In this document: in pieces, positions 15,981-26,312 of the stretch | How positions within the stretch are numbered: position 1 is the first letter of the stretch | Layout of the letters: each line of letters begins with the position of its first letter | Assembly (NCBI GenBank): GCA_903924855.1 | Contig: CAIYCW010000125.1 | Coordinates: 1 to 34,484 of the forward strand | DNA: 34,484 bases | From: an uncultured Rhodospirillales bacterium | GTDB taxonomy: Bacteria; Pseudomonadota; Alphaproteobacteria; Acetobacterales; Acetobacteraceae | Reading direction: 5' to 3' | Translations under genes and position numbers: made by a program | The notes under the pieces: generated by a model | What the model was told of the DNA's origin: nothing | Seen by the model: only the letters and a program-made list of their open reading frames with translations | The model's database searches: none

Positions 15981-17001
15981 CGCTGTCGCCGCTCACACTG
16001 CGCAGGCTTGCGATCTTTCGTGCCAACCGGCGCGGATACTGGTCGGCGATCATCTTTCTGGCGTTGTTCGTGCTCAGCCTGTTTGCCGAGTTCATCGCCA
16101 ATGACCGCCCGCTGCTGATCCGCTTTGACGGCACGTTCTACTGCCCGGTGCTGCGCGATTACGCGGAGAGCGAGTTCGGCGCGGATTTCATGCCGACCGA
16201 GGCGGATTTCACCGATCCCGATCTGGCCGCCGAGATCAACAAGCATGGCTGGATGATCTGGCCGCTGCTGCCCTACAGCCATTCCACCGTGGTGAAGAAC
16301 CTGCCCACGCCCGCCCCCTCGCCGCCAAGCTGGCAGAACCCGCTCGGCACGGACGATCAGGCGCGCGACGTGCTGGCGCGGGTGATCTACGGGTTCAGGC
16401 TCTCGGTGCTGTTCGGCTTCACCCTCACCATCGCAGCCTCCGCCATCGGCATCGCCGCCGGCGCCGTGCAGGGCTATTATGGCGGGCTGGTCGATCTGCT
16501 GTTCCAGCGCTTCATCGAGATCTGGTCCGGCATGCCGCAGCTCTATCTGCTGATCATCCTGTCCAGCATCATCGCCCCCGGCTTCTGGGTGCTGCTGGGC
16601 TTTCTGCTGCTGTTCAGCTGGATGGCGCTCACCGGCGTGGTGCGCGCCGAGTTCCTGCGCGGGCGCAACCTCGAATATGTGCGCGCGGCACGGGCGCTTG
16701 GCGTGTCCGACACCGCGATCATGTGGCGCCACATCCTGCCCAACGCGCTGGTCTCCACGCTCACCTTCCTGCCCTTCACCCTGTCCGGCTCGGTGACCAT
16801 CCTGGCCAGCCTGGATTTCCTGGGCTTCGGCCTGCCGCCCGGCTCGCCCTCGCTCGGCGAGCTGGTGGCGCAGGGCAAGGACAATCTGCAGGCACCCTGG
16901 CTTGCCATCACCGCCTTCGTGGTGCTGGGCGCCACGCTGACCCTGCTGATCTTCATCGGCGAGGCGGTGCGCGACGCCTTCGACCCCAGGCGGAGTGTGA
17001 C

Positions 17002-17005
<4 letters not shown>
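15977..17005 (+). CDS. yejE: Peptide ABC transporter permease YejE
   Basis: This 342-residue DppC-like permease partners YejB. An N-terminal membrane helix (about 22-42) is followed by the long periplasmic insert characteristic of YejE (about 45-125, including [20 protein letters not shown]), then [19 protein letters not shown] and five further helices. The EAA loop is [20 protein letters not shown]. It overlaps yejB by 4 nt and yejF by 4 nt (GTGA). Length and motifs are normal for the family. Confidence 0.95.
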
Positions 17006-18639
<1,634 letters not shown>

Positions 18640-19435
18640 GGCTCCACGGCGCGTAGCCGCCAAGGGCCAGCAGCAGCGTGGACAGGATCGGCGTCGCATA
18701 GGCCAACGTGCCGAGCAGGCGCGGGTCGCCCTGCTTCATGCCGATATCCCACAGAAAGAACGCAGCCCCCACCGGCCCCGCGCCCAGCGCCAGAACGGCA
18801 AGCCAGGCGGTGCCGTCCGGCCGCACGGTGGGCTCCACCAGCAGATGGCCCAGCAGGGTGATCAAAGCTGCCCCCGCGCAGAACCCGGCCACGGCCTCGG
18901 TCGGCACGCTGTGCATCCGTCGCGACAGCACCGAATACAGCGCCCAGGTGATGGCGGCGGCAAACCCCATCGCATCGCCCAGCCAGACCAAAGCCGTGCG
19001 CGGCACCTCGCCGGTCTGGCCCAGCAGCAGCAGGCAGCCGCACCCGGCGAGCAGGGTGCCCACCGCATGGCTCCAGCCCAGTCTCATGCCCAGAATGGGG
19101 GCCGCGAACAGCACGATCAGCAACGGCCAGGCATAGTTCAGCAGCCCGGCCTCGGCGGGTGGTGCCAAGGCCAGGGCCGCGAAATACAGCGCGTGATAGC
19201 CCGCAAGCCCGCCCACGCCGTGCAGCCAGGCGAGCCGGGACTGCTTCAGCAGCCCAAGCCTGCCGCGCACCGCAAGCCAGCCCAGGCCCAGTGCGGCGGA
19301 CACGGTGAAGGCCATCGCGGTCAGTTGCAAAGGCGGGATGCCGGACGCCCCGCGCGACAGCAGCGCCAGAAACGCCCACAGCGCGATTGCGCCGATGCCG
19401 GCAAGAGTGGCTTTCATTCAGACGATCCGATCCAT

Positions 19436-19465
19436 GGCTTGGGGCGGGCGAACCCACCCCAAGCC
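19436..19465. terminator. Terminator-like hairpin between phaB and the EamA gene
   Basis: GGCTTGGGG-C-GGG and CCC-A-CCCCAAGCC pair around a CGAA tetraloop, giving a 13-position stem with one mismatch, 10 nt past the phaB stop on the minus strand. There is no T-tract, so it may weaken read-through instead of acting as a full intrinsic terminator. Confidence 0.5.
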
Positions 19466-19475
19466 ACGCCCGGCG

Positions 19476-20198
19476 TCAATACATGTGCTGGCCGCCGTTG
19501 ATCGACAGCGTCGAGCCGGTGATGAAATCCGCCTCGTCCGCGGTCAGGAAGCACACGCCGCGGGCGATGTCCTCGGCGTGGCCCAGACGGCCCATCGGGA
19601 TGCGCGCGATGATCTTCTGCAGCACGTCCGCCGGCACGGCGCGCACCATGTCGGTGTCGACATAGCCCGGTGCGATCGCATTCACGGTGATGCCGAAGCG
19701 CGCGCCTTCCTGGGCCAGCGCCTTGGTGAAGCCATGGATGCCGGATTTGGCGGCGGCGTAGTTCACCTGGCCATATTGGCCGGCCTGGCCGTTGATCGAG
19801 CCGATATTGACCACGCGGCCGAACTTCGCGGCGCGCATGTCCTCGAAGGTCAGTTTGCACATGTTGAAGCAGGAGCCGAGATTGGTGTCCATCACCGCAT
19901 CCCACATGTCGCGCGACATGCGCGCCATAGTGGCGTCACGCGTGATGCCGGCATTGTTCACCAGAATCTCGATCGGGCCGATCTCAGCGTGGATCTTCGC
20001 CACGGCCGCCTCGCAGGCGGCGAAATCGCCGGCGTCGAACTTCATCACGGTGATGCCGGTCTCTTCGGCGAAGGCCGAGGCGGCGGCGTCATTGCCGGCG
20101 TAGCTGGCAACCACCTTGCGCCCTGCGGCCAGCAGCTGGCGGCTGATCTCCGCGCCGATGCCGCGCGTTCCGCCGGTGACCAATGCGACTCTGCTCAT
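19476..20198 (-). CDS. phaB: Acetoacetyl-CoA reductase (PhaB/PhbB)
   Basis: This 240-residue short-chain dehydrogenase reduces acetoacetyl-CoA to (R)-3-hydroxybutyryl-CoA with NADPH for polyhydroxybutyrate synthesis. It has TGGTRGIG (8-15), NNAGITRD (81-88), catalytic S134 (GSINGQAGQYGQ), Y147 and K151, and ends FITGSTLSINGGQHMY; all are hallmarks of PhaB compared with FabG. No phaA or phaC is in the window. A GGGAG lies 8 nt upstream of the ATG. The close relative FabG is the alternative, but the INGQ and GGQHM features favour PhaB. Confidence 0.95.
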   Translation of the reverse strand: MSRVALVTGGTRGIGAEISRQLLAAGRKVVASYAGNDAAASAFAEETGITVMKFDAGDFAACEAAVAKIHAEIGPIEILVNNAGITRDATMARMSRDMWDAVMDTNLGSCFNMCKLTFEDMRAAKFGRVVNIGSINGQAGQYGQVNYAAAKSGIHGFTKALAQEGARFGITVNAIAPGYVDTDMVRAVPADVLQKIIARIPMGRLGHAEDIARGVCFLTADEADFITGSTLSINGGQHMY

Positions 20199-20404
20199 TT
20201 TGTTTCTCCCTCAAGGCGTTTTGCGCAACATATCACCGAAGCCAGGAACCGCCAGGGTGAAAACGCTGTCTGTAACGAAATCGGCCGCGTCACCATGCAC
20301 ATGCTCGCATGTCTGGTTCCGCCCATCTCCGCGCGCACAGCCCCGATTGCAGCCGCCGGTGCAAAGCCTGTAGACAAAAGGGTGAAGCGTCGGAGGGGAT
20401 CGGA

Positions 20405-23356
20405 ATGCAGGGCGGCACGACCGGCACGCCGCCAGACATGGTGCGACCAGCCTGTCCGTGGCAGAGCTTCGACGCCGCCTGGTATGGCGCCACCTATCTG
20501 GAAGACCCGCCGCCCGGCGAGCCGGACGAGCCGTTCGCCCATTACACGCGCTTCGGTGCGCGCCGTGGCCTGTCGCCCAACCGGTATTTCGACGAGGCCT
20601 GGTATCGCGCCCGCTATCCCGAAGTGCGCGACGCCATTGCCCGCGGCGCGTATCCCAGCGGCTTCGCGCATTACTGCGCGGTGGGCTTCACGCGGCATGA
20701 CCCGCATTGGCTGTTCGCCGAGCAGCTCTACCGCACCCGCCGCGGCGACCTGTCCGACGCCGATCTGGCCGCGATGGGCCTCGTCAACGGCTACCAGCAC
20801 TATCTGCTGGTCGGCCAGAACGAGGAGGTCAGCGGCAGCGACTTCTTCGACGCCGCCATGTTCTCCGGCGTCAGTGGCATCACCGAAAACCCGTTCACCG
20901 CCCTGCTCGATGCGCCGTTCCTCGGCAATCTGCGCCTGTCCGTGTTCTTCGACCCGGATTGGTATCTGGCGATGCATGAGGGGGTGGAGGATCTGATCTC
21001 CGATGGCGCCTACACCAGCGCGCTGCATCATTTCCTCACCAACCCGACCCCGCACAGCTTCAGCGGCAGCCCGGATTTCGACGAGGCGTTCTACACCGCA
21101 ACCTATTCCGATGTGCGCGAGGCGTTGCAATCCGGCGGCCTGCGCACCGGCTGGCAGCATTTCGTGCAGAACGGCCGGTTCGAGAACCGCAGGCCAAGCC
21201 CGTGGTTCGACCCGGATTTCTACCGCCGCCACAAGGAGGTGGAGCGGGCGATTTCCGCCGAGCCGGAGCTGACAGCCTTCGATCACTATCTTCGCACCGG
21301 CAAGCAGGCAGGCCTCGCGGCGGTGCCGGCGGCATACGAGGTGAAGGCGTCGCTGCGCCCGGGCCAGGAGGCGGCCGGCAAGGACATCTTCGCCCGCATG
21401 GCGCATCTCTGGGCCGGCGTGCCCCGCCCGCATTTCGCCCGGCCGGACAGCCCCGATGTCAGCGTGGTGATCTGCGCCTTCAACCAGATCGACCTCACGC
21501 TGCAGACGCTGCTCTTCCTGTCCGGCAGCACCGGGGTGAGCTTCGAGGTGATCCTGATCGACAACGCCTCGCACGACGCCACGCGCCAGATCGAGGCGCA
21601 GGTGCCGGGCCTGGTGGTGATCCGCAACACGCTCAACCTGGGCTTCGTCGCCGCCAGCAACCAGGGCATCGCCGCCGCGCGCGGCCGGCATGTGCTGCTG
21701 CTCAACAACGATGTGGTGCTGCCGCCCAATGCGCTCGCGCTCGCCGCCGCCCGGCTCGACAGCGATCCCGGCATCGGTGTGGTCGGCGCGCGCGTGGTGC
21801 GCAGCCATGGCCAGCTGCAGGAGGCCGGCTGCCTGCTGTTCCAGGATGGCAGCGCGCTCGGCTATGGCCGCGACCGCGACCCGCATGAGGCCGAGTTCGG
21901 CTTCCTGCGCGAGGTGGATTTCGTCTCCGGCCTGTTCCTGATGACACCGCGCGCGGTGCTGCAGCAGCTGGGCCCGCTCGATCCGGATTTCGCCCCCGCC
22001 TATTATGAGGACACCGATTACTGTGTTCGCGTGTGGGAGGCCGGGCTGCGCGTGGTCTACGATCCCGCCGTGGTGGTGGTGCATCTCGAATACGGCTCGA
22101 GCCGCAACCCGGACGCACCGCGCGCCCTGATGCGCCGCAACCGGGAGATCTTCGTCTCCAAGCACCGCGAATTTCTCGCCACCCGCCAGCTGCCGCATCC
22201 AAGCCGGGCGCTGGCCGGCCGCAGCGCGCGCAGGCGCACCCGCGTGCTGGTGGTGGAGGATGTGATCCCCTACCGCCATCTCGGCTCCGGCTTCGTGCGC
22301 AGCGTCGATATCGTGGCAAGCCTGATGGCGCTGGACTGTGACGTCTCGGTGCTGCCGATCAATCCCGCCGCCCCCGCCGCCGATCCACGCGCGGGCTTCG
22401 ATGACCGGGTGGAACTGCTGGCCGATCGCTGCATCACTGACGCGGCTGCGTTCTTCGCCGAACGCGCCGGGTTCTACGATGTCATCTGGATCTGCCGCGC
22501 CCATAATCTGGACCGGCTGCGCGAGACGCTGGGGGCCGCCGGCTGGGCGCATCTGGCCGGCGCGCGCATCGTGCTGGACACCGAGGCGCTGGCCAGCAAC
22601 CGCCGCGCCGTGCAGGCCGCCCTCACTGGGCGGCGCTTCGATCACCCCAAGGCGCTGAAGCGCGAATTGCGCAACCTCGTGCTGGTCCAGGATGTGGTCA
22701 GCGTGAACGAGGCCGAGGCGCGCCAGCTGCGCGCGGCCGGCATCGCCCGTGTCCATGTGCTGGGCCACAGCCTGCAGCCCACCCCATCCCTGCCGGAATT
22801 CGACGCACGGCGCGACATCCTGGCCCTCGGTGCGCTCTATGCGGAGGCCACCCCCAATGTCGACGGGCTGCGCTGGTTCCTGGCTGAGGTGTGGCCGCTG
22901 CTGCGCAAAACCCAGCGCAATCTGCGCCTGCACATCGCGGGCTTCATCGCGGACGGATTCGATGCCGACACGCTGCGTGGCCCGGGTGTTGTGATGCACG
23001 GCTTCGTCGAGGATCCCGGCCAGCTCTTCGCCTCCGCAAGGCTGTTCCTGGCCCCCACACGCTTTGCCGCCGGCATTCCCTACAAGGTGCACGAGGCCGC
23101 CGCACGCGGTCTGCCGGTGATGACCACCGATCTGCTGGCAGAACAGCTGGGCTGGCAGAATGGGGTCGAGCTGGCGGCGGCACCGTGCACCGACCCCAAG
23201 GCATTCGCCGCCACCTTGCTGCGGCTGTATGGCGATGCCGAGGCGTGGTCCCGCATCCGCACTGCCGCTTTGGCGCGGATCGGCCAGGACTGCGACCCGG
23301 CGGCGTTCACCCGCACCGTCGCGACCCTGATCGGCCAGACCGAGCCCGCTGCCTGA
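20405..23356 (+). CDS. Multidomain glycosyltransferase: N-terminal repeats + GT2 + GT4-like
   Basis: This 983-residue cytoplasmic or membrane-associated enzyme is probably for surface polysaccharide or glycan assembly. Residues about 22-308 hold some seven degenerate repeats of 40-45 residues of the type FDxxWYxxxYPDVR...HYxxxG (for example YFDEAWYRARYPEVRDAI and DFDEAFYTATYSDVREAL). A GT2 domain follows (about 350-590): SVVICAFNQIDLTLQTL, ILIDNAS, LLLNNDVVLP and YYEDTDYCVRVWEAGL. The C-terminal third (about 612-983) is GT4/GT-B-like: VLVVEDVIPYRHLGSGFVRS, HGFVEDPGQLFASARLFLAP and GIPYKVHEAAARGLPVMTT. ATG 20405 is preferred because GGAGG (20392-20396) lies 8 nt upstream; an in-frame extension to 20309 lacks this. 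Donor and acceptor sugars are unknown. Confidence 0.92.
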   Translation: MQGGTTGTPPDMVRPACPWQSFDAAWYGATYLEDPPPGEPDEPFAHYTRFGARRGLSPNRYFDEAWYRARYPEVRDAIARGAYPSGFAHYCAVGFTRHDPHWLFAEQLYRTRRGDLSDADLAAMGLVNGYQHYLLVGQNEEVSGSDFFDAAMFSGVSGITENPFTALLDAPFLGNLRLSVFFDPDWYLAMHEGVEDLISDGAYTSALHHFLTNPTPHSFSGSPDFDEAFYTATYSDVREALQSGGLRTGWQHFVQNGRFENRRPSPWFDPDFYRRHKEVERAISAEPELTAFDHYLRTGKQAGLAAVPAAYEVKASLRPGQEAAGKDIFARMAHLWAGVPRPHFARPDSPDVSVVICAFNQIDLTLQTLLFLSGSTGVSFEVILIDNASHDATRQIEAQVPGLVVIRNTLNLGFVAASNQGIAAARGRHVLLLNNDVVLPPNALALAAARLDSDPGIGVVGARVVRSHGQLQEAGCLLFQDGSALGYGRDRDPHEAEFGFLREVDFVSGLFLMTPRAVLQQLGPLDPDFAPAYYEDTDYCVRVWEAGLRVVYDPAVVVVHLEYGSSRNPDAPRALMRRNREIFVSKHREFLATRQLPHPSRALAGRSARRRTRVLVVEDVIPYRHLGSGFVRSVDIVASLMALDCDVSVLPINPAAPAADPRAGFDDRVELLADRCITDAAAFFAERAGFYDVIWICRAHNLDRLRETLGAAGWAHLAGARIVLDTEALASNRRAVQAALTGRRFDHPKALKRELRNLVLVQDVVSVNEAEARQLRAAGIARVHVLGHSLQPTPSLPEFDARRDILALGALYAEATPNVDGLRWFLAEVWPLLRKTQRNLRLHIAGFIADGFDADTLRGPGVVMHGFVEDPGQLFASARLFLAPTRFAAGIPYKVHEAAARGLPVMTTDLLAEQLGWQNGVELAAAPCTDPKAFAATLLRLYGDAEAWSRIRTAALARIGQDCDPAAFTRTVATLIGQTEPAA

Positions 23357-23398
23357 TCGCACAAGCCCGCATGTCCGCCTGCGGACCGGAGACAGACC

Positions 23399-24388
23399 AT
23401 GGCGATGTTGACCGAGAAGCCCGCCCCACGCCGCCTGCGCCAGCGCAGCCTGGTTCTGGCGGCCTTGGCTCTGCTGGTGCTGGCCGTGGCCGGTGTGGCG
23501 CTGCTGCGCCAACGCCAGAGCGTGGCCACGCGCGGTCTGGTCGATGGGTTTCTCGCCCGCGCCGGGCTGGAACAGGTGATCACCTATCAGGAACTCTCGG
23601 TCTCGCTCGGCGGCTCTGACACACTCTCCGGCGTCACCATCCACGACGATGCCGGGCAGATGGCGGCGCGGATCGAGCGCGTCACTTTGTCCGGGCTTCC
23701 GGCGACGGGCGCGCAAAATGCCGATCTGCATCTGGCGTTGCAGGCCTCGTCCATCGCTGTGCCGCTCCAGGCGCCAACGCCGGACCGGCGACCGCTTTGG
23801 CAGGAACAGCTGAGCGCGCTCGGCCTCAGCACGCTTGCGGGCGATGTCGGCCTCAGCCTGGGCTTCGCGCGCGACACCGGCACGCTGTCGGTCGATCTGC
23901 GCGGCCTCGGCCCTGATCTTGGTGACGGCGAGGCGCATCTGGTGGTCGATCATCTGGGCGACGGCGCCCTGCAGGCGCTTCTCGATCTCGCGGTGGCAAC
24001 CCGCCAGGGTGGCGTGCTGGGCATGGCGGCGGCTGGCCTCACCGCCCTGCAGACCGTCAAGGACGCGCGTCTGGTGCGGTTGCAGATCCGGCTGGATGAC
24101 ACCGCCCTGATCCGCCGCAGCCAGGCGGCGGACACGCTGGCGCCCCCGCTCTCGGCCGCCAGGCTGGATCAGAAGGTGCTGCTGCGCGCGGGCTTCAGCC
24201 AGGCTCAGGTGCAGGCGATGCAGGACGCCGTGCAGATTTTTCTCACCAAGGGCGGCACGTTGCGCGCCGAGACGCATCTGTCAGCCCCGTTGCCGCTGAC
24301 CCGCCCCGGCGGGTTCTTCGGCCCGGTCTTCGCCTTTCACGGCCCGCTCGACCTGCTGGCCGCCTCAGGCCTTGTCCTGTCGAACTGA
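23399..24388 (+). CDS. Membrane-anchored protein of unknown function
   Basis: I do not recognise the family of this 329-residue protein. A basic N-terminus and one hydrophobic segment (about 18-36, LVLAALALLVLAVAGVALL) suggest an inner-membrane anchor with a periplasmic body. The body looks rich in beta strands and alternates polar and hydrophobic residues (for example VITYQELSVSLGG, LSVDLRGLGPDLGD, LVRLQIRLDD), loosely reminiscent of AsmA- or DUF945-like periplasmic proteins, but no defining motif is seen. It starts 42 nt after the glycosyltransferase and may share its transcript. Its last 24 nt overlap the end of the convergent patatin gene. Confidence 0.75.
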   Translation: MAMLTEKPAPRRLRQRSLVLAALALLVLAVAGVALLRQRQSVATRGLVDGFLARAGLEQVITYQELSVSLGGSDTLSGVTIHDDAGQMAARIERVTLSGLPATGAQNADLHLALQASSIAVPLQAPTPDRRPLWQEQLSALGLSTLAGDVGLSLGFARDTGTLSVDLRGLGPDLGDGEAHLVVDHLGDGALQALLDLAVATRQGGVLGMAAAGLTALQTVKDARLVRLQIRLDDTALIRRSQAADTLAPPLSAARLDQKVLLRAGFSQAQVQAMQDAVQIFLTKGGTLRAETHLSAPLPLTRPGGFFGPVFAFHGPLDLLAASGLVLSN

Positions 24389-26116
24389 GGGGTCTCGGCG
24401 CCGGCGATCGGGTTGAAGCTGCCCGCGCGCGGTCAGATCATCGGTGATCACCTTCGCGATCCGGTCCATCAGCAGGCCGCGGAAATGCAGCACCCAGGCG
24501 CACCGGATCAGAAAGCGCCACAACCACCATTTCACATGACCGCGCAGCACCACTGGGACCAGCGCGTCGGCGCGCTGACGGATGCGCCGCAGCAGAATGG
24601 CGCAATCGGCGCGCGCCATCATCGGCATGGTGACCGGCACCGCAACCGTCTCGCGCGCGCTGCCGAACAGCGGCAGGATCGGTGTTTGCTGGGCGGTGGT
24701 GAATTTGCTCTGCGTCCAGCCTTTCAGGAAATCCTGGCAGTTCCTGCGGCCCAGCTGGAAATCATGTTCGCGAAAGCTCTGTGCCAGGAAGCCGCCAAAG
24801 CCGCCCAATGCGCCGCAGGCGATGTTGGCCGAGGAGGACGGGCCGGATGCCTGCCCGGTCTTGCGCGGTGCGATCAGCATGCGGCTTGCCACTTTCGGGC
24901 TTGCGGCGGCGGCCAGCTCGTCGAGCTTGAAGCGCACCTGCTGCATCAGCGTCGGCAGCAGGGAGGTGATCACCCGCACCAGCCTGGCATCCAGGTCGGC
25001 CATACCAGGCACCTGCGCCCCTTCGGGAAACGGTGAGATCATGATCACCGCGCACTCCGCCTGCGCCGGATCGCGGGGGTTGCGCGCCCTCGGGTTGCGC
25101 CAGTCGTCCAGCAGCATGAAGCGCGCGATCTCGAACGGATCGTTGTTGATCACCCCGCCATCAACGCTGACGAAATCATAGGAAACTCCGGCCATCTGGC
25201 TTGCCGGCCAGGCCGGGTTGATCGCAGCGCCAGGGAAGTCCGGTGCGGGAAACAGGCGCCGCTGATAATCGGCCCGCTCAACCTGCAGCAGGCGGGCCTC
25301 CAGCCCGACCGGGAACGCCGCCGTGGCCAGCGCGCCCTGGCCGAGCATCCGCCACGGCGCTGCCGTCCCTGCGGTTTCGAGCAGCGCGTCCACATTCATG
25401 GCGATCGCGCTGTCACAGCCCGCCCAGTCGCTCGTGGCCCTGGTGTTGCTGCCCAGTCCGCTGATCCGGAAATGCAGCCGATCGGCATGGTTGACCATGT
25501 GATAGGCGTCGGCGCTGTCATCGCCCTTCACGTCGTACTGCACGCCGTTGAGGTTGCTGACGGTGAGATAGACATGCAGCGGCTCGGCCAGCCAGGTGAA
25601 CGGCGTGGCGCTGTTGGACTTCGGCCCGCTCCTGGGTGCCAGCGCGTCATCGCGGATCTTGTCGAGCACCGCGCCGTTCAGCAGCGAGACGAGTGCATCA
25701 CCCGCCAGATCCTCGGTCGACAACAGGCAGGGCGCCGTGTCGGTGAGGCCTACCATCCGCGGGCTTTGCACCCAGGCGTTGTAGAGCCTGGGCAGCATGC
25801 AGGGCAGCGAACCGCCGGACTCGGTTGGCACCTGTGTGAGGCCGAGCCCTTCCTGCTGCGCGTAGCCCAGGGCGATGGCGCCAAGCGCTGCCGTGATGCC
25901 GCCGGCGGAGGCACCGGCCATGCCCACGATCGCCACGTCATGTCCGGGCAGGCTGGGGTCGTCCGGCGTGCGCTTACGGGCCTGATCCAGTTCCCACAGC
26001 GCCTGCACCAGAAAATCGAACACACCCGCCGTGTAGGCACCGGCCGAGATCGCGCCCGACATCGACAATGCCACGCGAAACACCGGACGTGCGGCTTGAT
26101 GGTGGGCCTGATGCAT
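24365..26116 (-). CDS. Patatin-like phospholipase
   Basis: This 583-residue protein has a patatin catalytic domain for hydrolysing acyl lipids with a Ser-Asp dyad. An oxyanion-hole glycine region is at about 17-31 (LSMSGAISAGAYTAG), nucleophile S70 is in GMAGASAGG, and Asp319 is in SVDGGVINNDPFE. It is much longer than minimal patatins (about 300 residues). The C-terminal 240 residues contain a Gly-rich segment and a hydrophobic stretch near WWLWRFLIRCAWVLHF that may contact membrane. ATG 26116 is chosen because GGAG lies 6 nt upstream; an in-frame TTG at 26194 would add 26 residues without that support. There is no obvious signal peptide. It is divergent from the PL5 lyase gene across 196 bp. 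Confidence 0.88.
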   Translation of the reverse strand: MHQAHHQAARPVFRVALSMSGAISAGAYTAGVFDFLVQALWELDQARKRTPDDPSLPGHDVAIVGMAGASAGGITAALGAIALGYAQQEGLGLTQVPTESGGSLPCMLPRLYNAWVQSPRMVGLTDTAPCLLSTEDLAGDALVSLLNGAVLDKIRDDALAPRSGPKSNSATPFTWLAEPLHVYLTVSNLNGVQYDVKGDDSADAYHMVNHADRLHFRISGLGSNTRATSDWAGCDSAIAMNVDALLETAGTAAPWRMLGQGALATAAFPVGLEARLLQVERADYQRRLFPAPDFPGAAINPAWPASQMAGVSYDFVSVDGGVINNDPFEIARFMLLDDWRNPRARNPRDPAQAECAVIMISPFPEGAQVPGMADLDARLVRVITSLLPTLMQQVRFKLDELAAAASPKVASRMLIAPRKTGQASGPSSSANIACGALGGFGGFLAQSFREHDFQLGRRNCQDFLKGWTQSKFTTAQQTPILPLFGSARETVAVPVTMPMMARADCAILLRRIRQRADALVPVVLRGHVKWWLWRFLIRCAWVLHFRGLLMDRIAKVITDDLTARGQLQPDRRRRDPSVRQDKA

Positions 26117-26312
26117 CTTGGGCTCCGGACGAGGCGGCGTGGGCCGGCCAAAACGAAACGGACTTTCAGGGCGGCGCTGGTCGGTCTCCAGCAAATCCTG
26201 GGCTCTTCACAGAAATGTCATTCCACCTGCCTGCCAAACCGAGATGGTTTGAAACTTGTGCCCGGGCTGGGTTGGGCCCGATACCCGGCGTTGTCTGCCG
26301 GGAGAATGCCGC

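Noticed and set aside
20199-20404. Regulatory RNA or riboswitch between phaB and the glycosyltransferase
   Set aside because: No conserved riboswitch core or strong stem is visible; the space simply holds two divergent promoters and a good ribosome binding site.
20195-24277. A 1360-codon open frame on the minus strand
   Set aside because: It lies antisense to the glycosyltransferase and the following gene, shows no domain motifs and has His/Gln/Gly/Arg-rich composition typical of shadow frames in high-GC DNA.
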